Assembly: GCA_029565395.1 (NCBI GenBank)
Contig: JAKQOG010000249.1
Span: forward strand, 1-64,000
Source of the DNA: Candidatus Hydrogenedentota bacterium
GTDB taxonomy: Bacteria > Hydrogenedentota > Hydrogenedentia > Hydrogenedentales > CAILVY01
Length of the DNA: 64,000 nt
Direction: 5' to 3'
A program made the position numbers and the translations under genes. Shown here piece after piece: positions 62,977 through 64,000 of this stretch (the stretch's first letter is position 1; each line of letters starts with the position of its first letter). Under the pieces are notes generated by a model. It worked only from the letters and a program-made list of their open reading frames with translations, was not told where the DNA came from and ran no database searches.

Positions 62977-64000
62977 ATGCGGTTTGAAAAAGAAGATCCC
63001 AAACTGATTGATTACGCGTTGGGGGAACTGGACGCAGATGCGGCCCATAGCTTGGAAACGGCATTGACGGAAGAGGAAAATGCCGCCGCACTGCGGGAAG
63101 TTGACGAGATTAAGCGTATTGCCGCACTGGCGCATGATGCATTACGGAAAAGGGAAGGGGCGGCGGCGCTAACGGAACAGCAACGCACGGAAGTGCTACT
63201 TCGTGCAGAAAAGGAACCGGGTTCACGTCCATCGCGCTGGATATTTGCAGTGGGGCTTTCCCTCGCGGCAGCATTTTTGCTGGTTGTTGGAGGATGGTTA
63301 TTGTTGGAATCCCCTCTATCGTCTATCGGATGGGGCCACCACGTCCCCTCAAAAGTACAACCTGTTGCAAAGAAACCTTCACCAGTTGTTGTTTTACCAT
63401 CAGCGCACAAAGAAGCGCCGGTTATCGAAAAGGCGACGGTTGAACCTGTGCCTGTCCAGGAAACTCCACCGCCAGTGGCTGGCGTTCCTGTGCCTGAAAC
63501 CACGGCGCCGTCTGAATCAAAACCCACACCTCAAGAGATCGAGAAACCGGCGGAGTCAGTTTCTACACCTGAATCCAAAGAGTCACCTTCCCCCAGGGAT
63601 TTGGCACAACCTCTGGAAAAACCTGCGGCACCGGTTTCCGCCCCTGAAGTTAAGGAACCTGAAAAGCCAGAATCCTTGCCAATGAAAGTTGCTGAAAAAC
63701 CTGAGCCTAAGCCGGTCGCAGAAAAAGCCGTTTCCCAAGAAGGGATACCGTTAGAACCCATAAAAATTGAATTGCCGGAGCCGTTTTTTGGCGGGACGCC
63801 CCTCGATTACTGGAGTCCGAATTTGGAACCGGAAGACTATACGGATCGTCCGCCCTATCTTGCGCCGCCGGAAACGGTGGTGGCGTCCAAAGGAAAACCG
63901 GTTACCAGCAGTTGCAGCAAAACAATGCTGGGCGATCTCAAACAAATCACGGATGGCGATAAAGACTATGCCAAGGGGAGTCTGGTGGAACTCTGCCAGG
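62977..64000 (+). CDS. Putative anti-sigma factor, transmembrane, with Pro/Glu-rich stalk and discoidin-like end (3' end outside window)
   Basis: At least 341 residues, open to the window end. Cytoplasmic N-terminus (~1-85): EDPKLIDYALGELDADAAHS resembles the anti-sigma N-terminal helix family but with no visible zinc-finger Cys/His motif. A membrane helix follows (~89-108, FAVGLSLAAAFLLVVGGWLLL). Then a ~150-residue Pro/Glu/Lys-rich stalk, then PLDYWSPNLEPEDYTDRPPY and the start of a domain (TSSCSKTMLGDLKQITDGDK, GSLVELCQ) that resembles discoidin-type modules with an ITDGDK motif. AAGGAG lies 8 nt before the ATG. Likely releases or holds the sigma factor according to an extracytoplasmic signal (inference). 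Confidence 0.7.
   Translation, partial: MRFEKEDPKLIDYALGELDADAAHSLETALTEEENAAALREVDEIKRIAALAHDALRKREGAAALTEQQRTEVLLRAEKEPGSRPSRWIFAVGLSLAAAFLLVVGGWLLLESPLSSIGWGHHVPSKVQPVAKKPSPVVVLPSAHKEAPVIEKATVEPVPVQETPPPVAGVPVPETTAPSESKPTPQEIEKPAESVSTPESKESPSPRDLAQPLEKPAAPVSAPEVKEPEKPESLPMKVAEKPEPKPVAEKAVSQEGIPLEPIKIELPEPFFGGTPLDYWSPNLEPEDYTDRPPYLAPPETVVASKGKPVTSSCSKTMLGDLKQITDGDKDYAKGSLVELCQ

Overview
The window comes from a moderately GC-rich bacterium with a Gram-negative-type envelope (DsbD, AsmA, many signal peptides). Several traits together suggest Candidatus Hydrogenedentes (Hydrogenedentota) or a close relative in the Planctomycetes/Lentisphaerae neighbourhood: low-complexity Gly-Glu linkers in secreted proteins, Tat-exported sulfatase and Gfo/Idh/MocA proteins, a GH172 (DUF2961) protein, IPTL-like and VPxxG-like C-terminal anchors, and a repeated HSAD...NP...ISxxELLRxxQF motif. 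This placement is inference from gene style; there is no rRNA gene in the window.

Layout. 1-3.4 kb: 3' part of a giant Gly-rich plus Ig-like surface protein. 3.4-6.8 kb: metallo-beta-lactamase-fold hydrolase, GH172-like protein and a sialidase. 6.8-10.1 kb: miaA translationally coupled to a glycosyltransferase, then a quinone oxidoreductase. 10.1-14.3 kb: an unusual MshEN-DnaA-type AAA+ fusion followed by a PilB/GspE ATPase. 14.3-26.4 kb: degradative and secreted proteins (amidohydrolase, NHL protein, sulfatase, 5'-nucleotidase-like phosphatase, archaemetzincin, glycoside hydrolase-like protein), a LysE exporter and a prepilin-like protein. 26.4-29.4 kb: GntR/YtrA-type regulator - ABC ATPase - ABC permease operon with a clear promoter and overlapping operator. 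29.5-36 kb: EEP-family phosphodiesterase, Gfo/Idh/MocA protein, POT peptide transporter, a GH36 alpha-galactosidase pseudogene that has lost its catalytic core, and a SirB1-like transglutaminase-fold protein. 36-42.9 kb: large membrane protein, PAS-GGDEF diguanylate cyclase, two very small genes, DsbD, NagD. 43-46.9 kb: fmdB-argD-argF-argG. 47-50.6 kb: amtB-glnB-glnA behind a textbook sigma-54 promoter. 50.8-61 kb: AsmA-like protein diverging from a 2136-residue surface protein with ~700-bp internal repeats, beta-helix, EF-hand-like repeats and Ca-binding repeats. 61-62.4 kb: non-coding ground with two decayed gene fragments. 62.4-64 kb: ECF sigma factor and a membrane-anchored putative anti-sigma protein that leaves the window.

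Themes. Nitrogen assimilation and arginine synthesis lie side by side and provide the housekeeping anchor. The accessory part is devoted to breakdown of sulfated, sialylated or galactosylated polymers and to very large surface proteins. The sequence also holds c-di-GMP-related parts (a GGDEF enzyme and two MshEN-domain proteins). The most interesting items are the HSAD EF-hand-like repeat family (five recognisable copies, two in decayed genes), the MshEN-DnaA AAA+ fusion next to a pilus-type ATPase, the GH36 internal deletion, and two secreted-protein genes sharing an apparently leaderless promoter.
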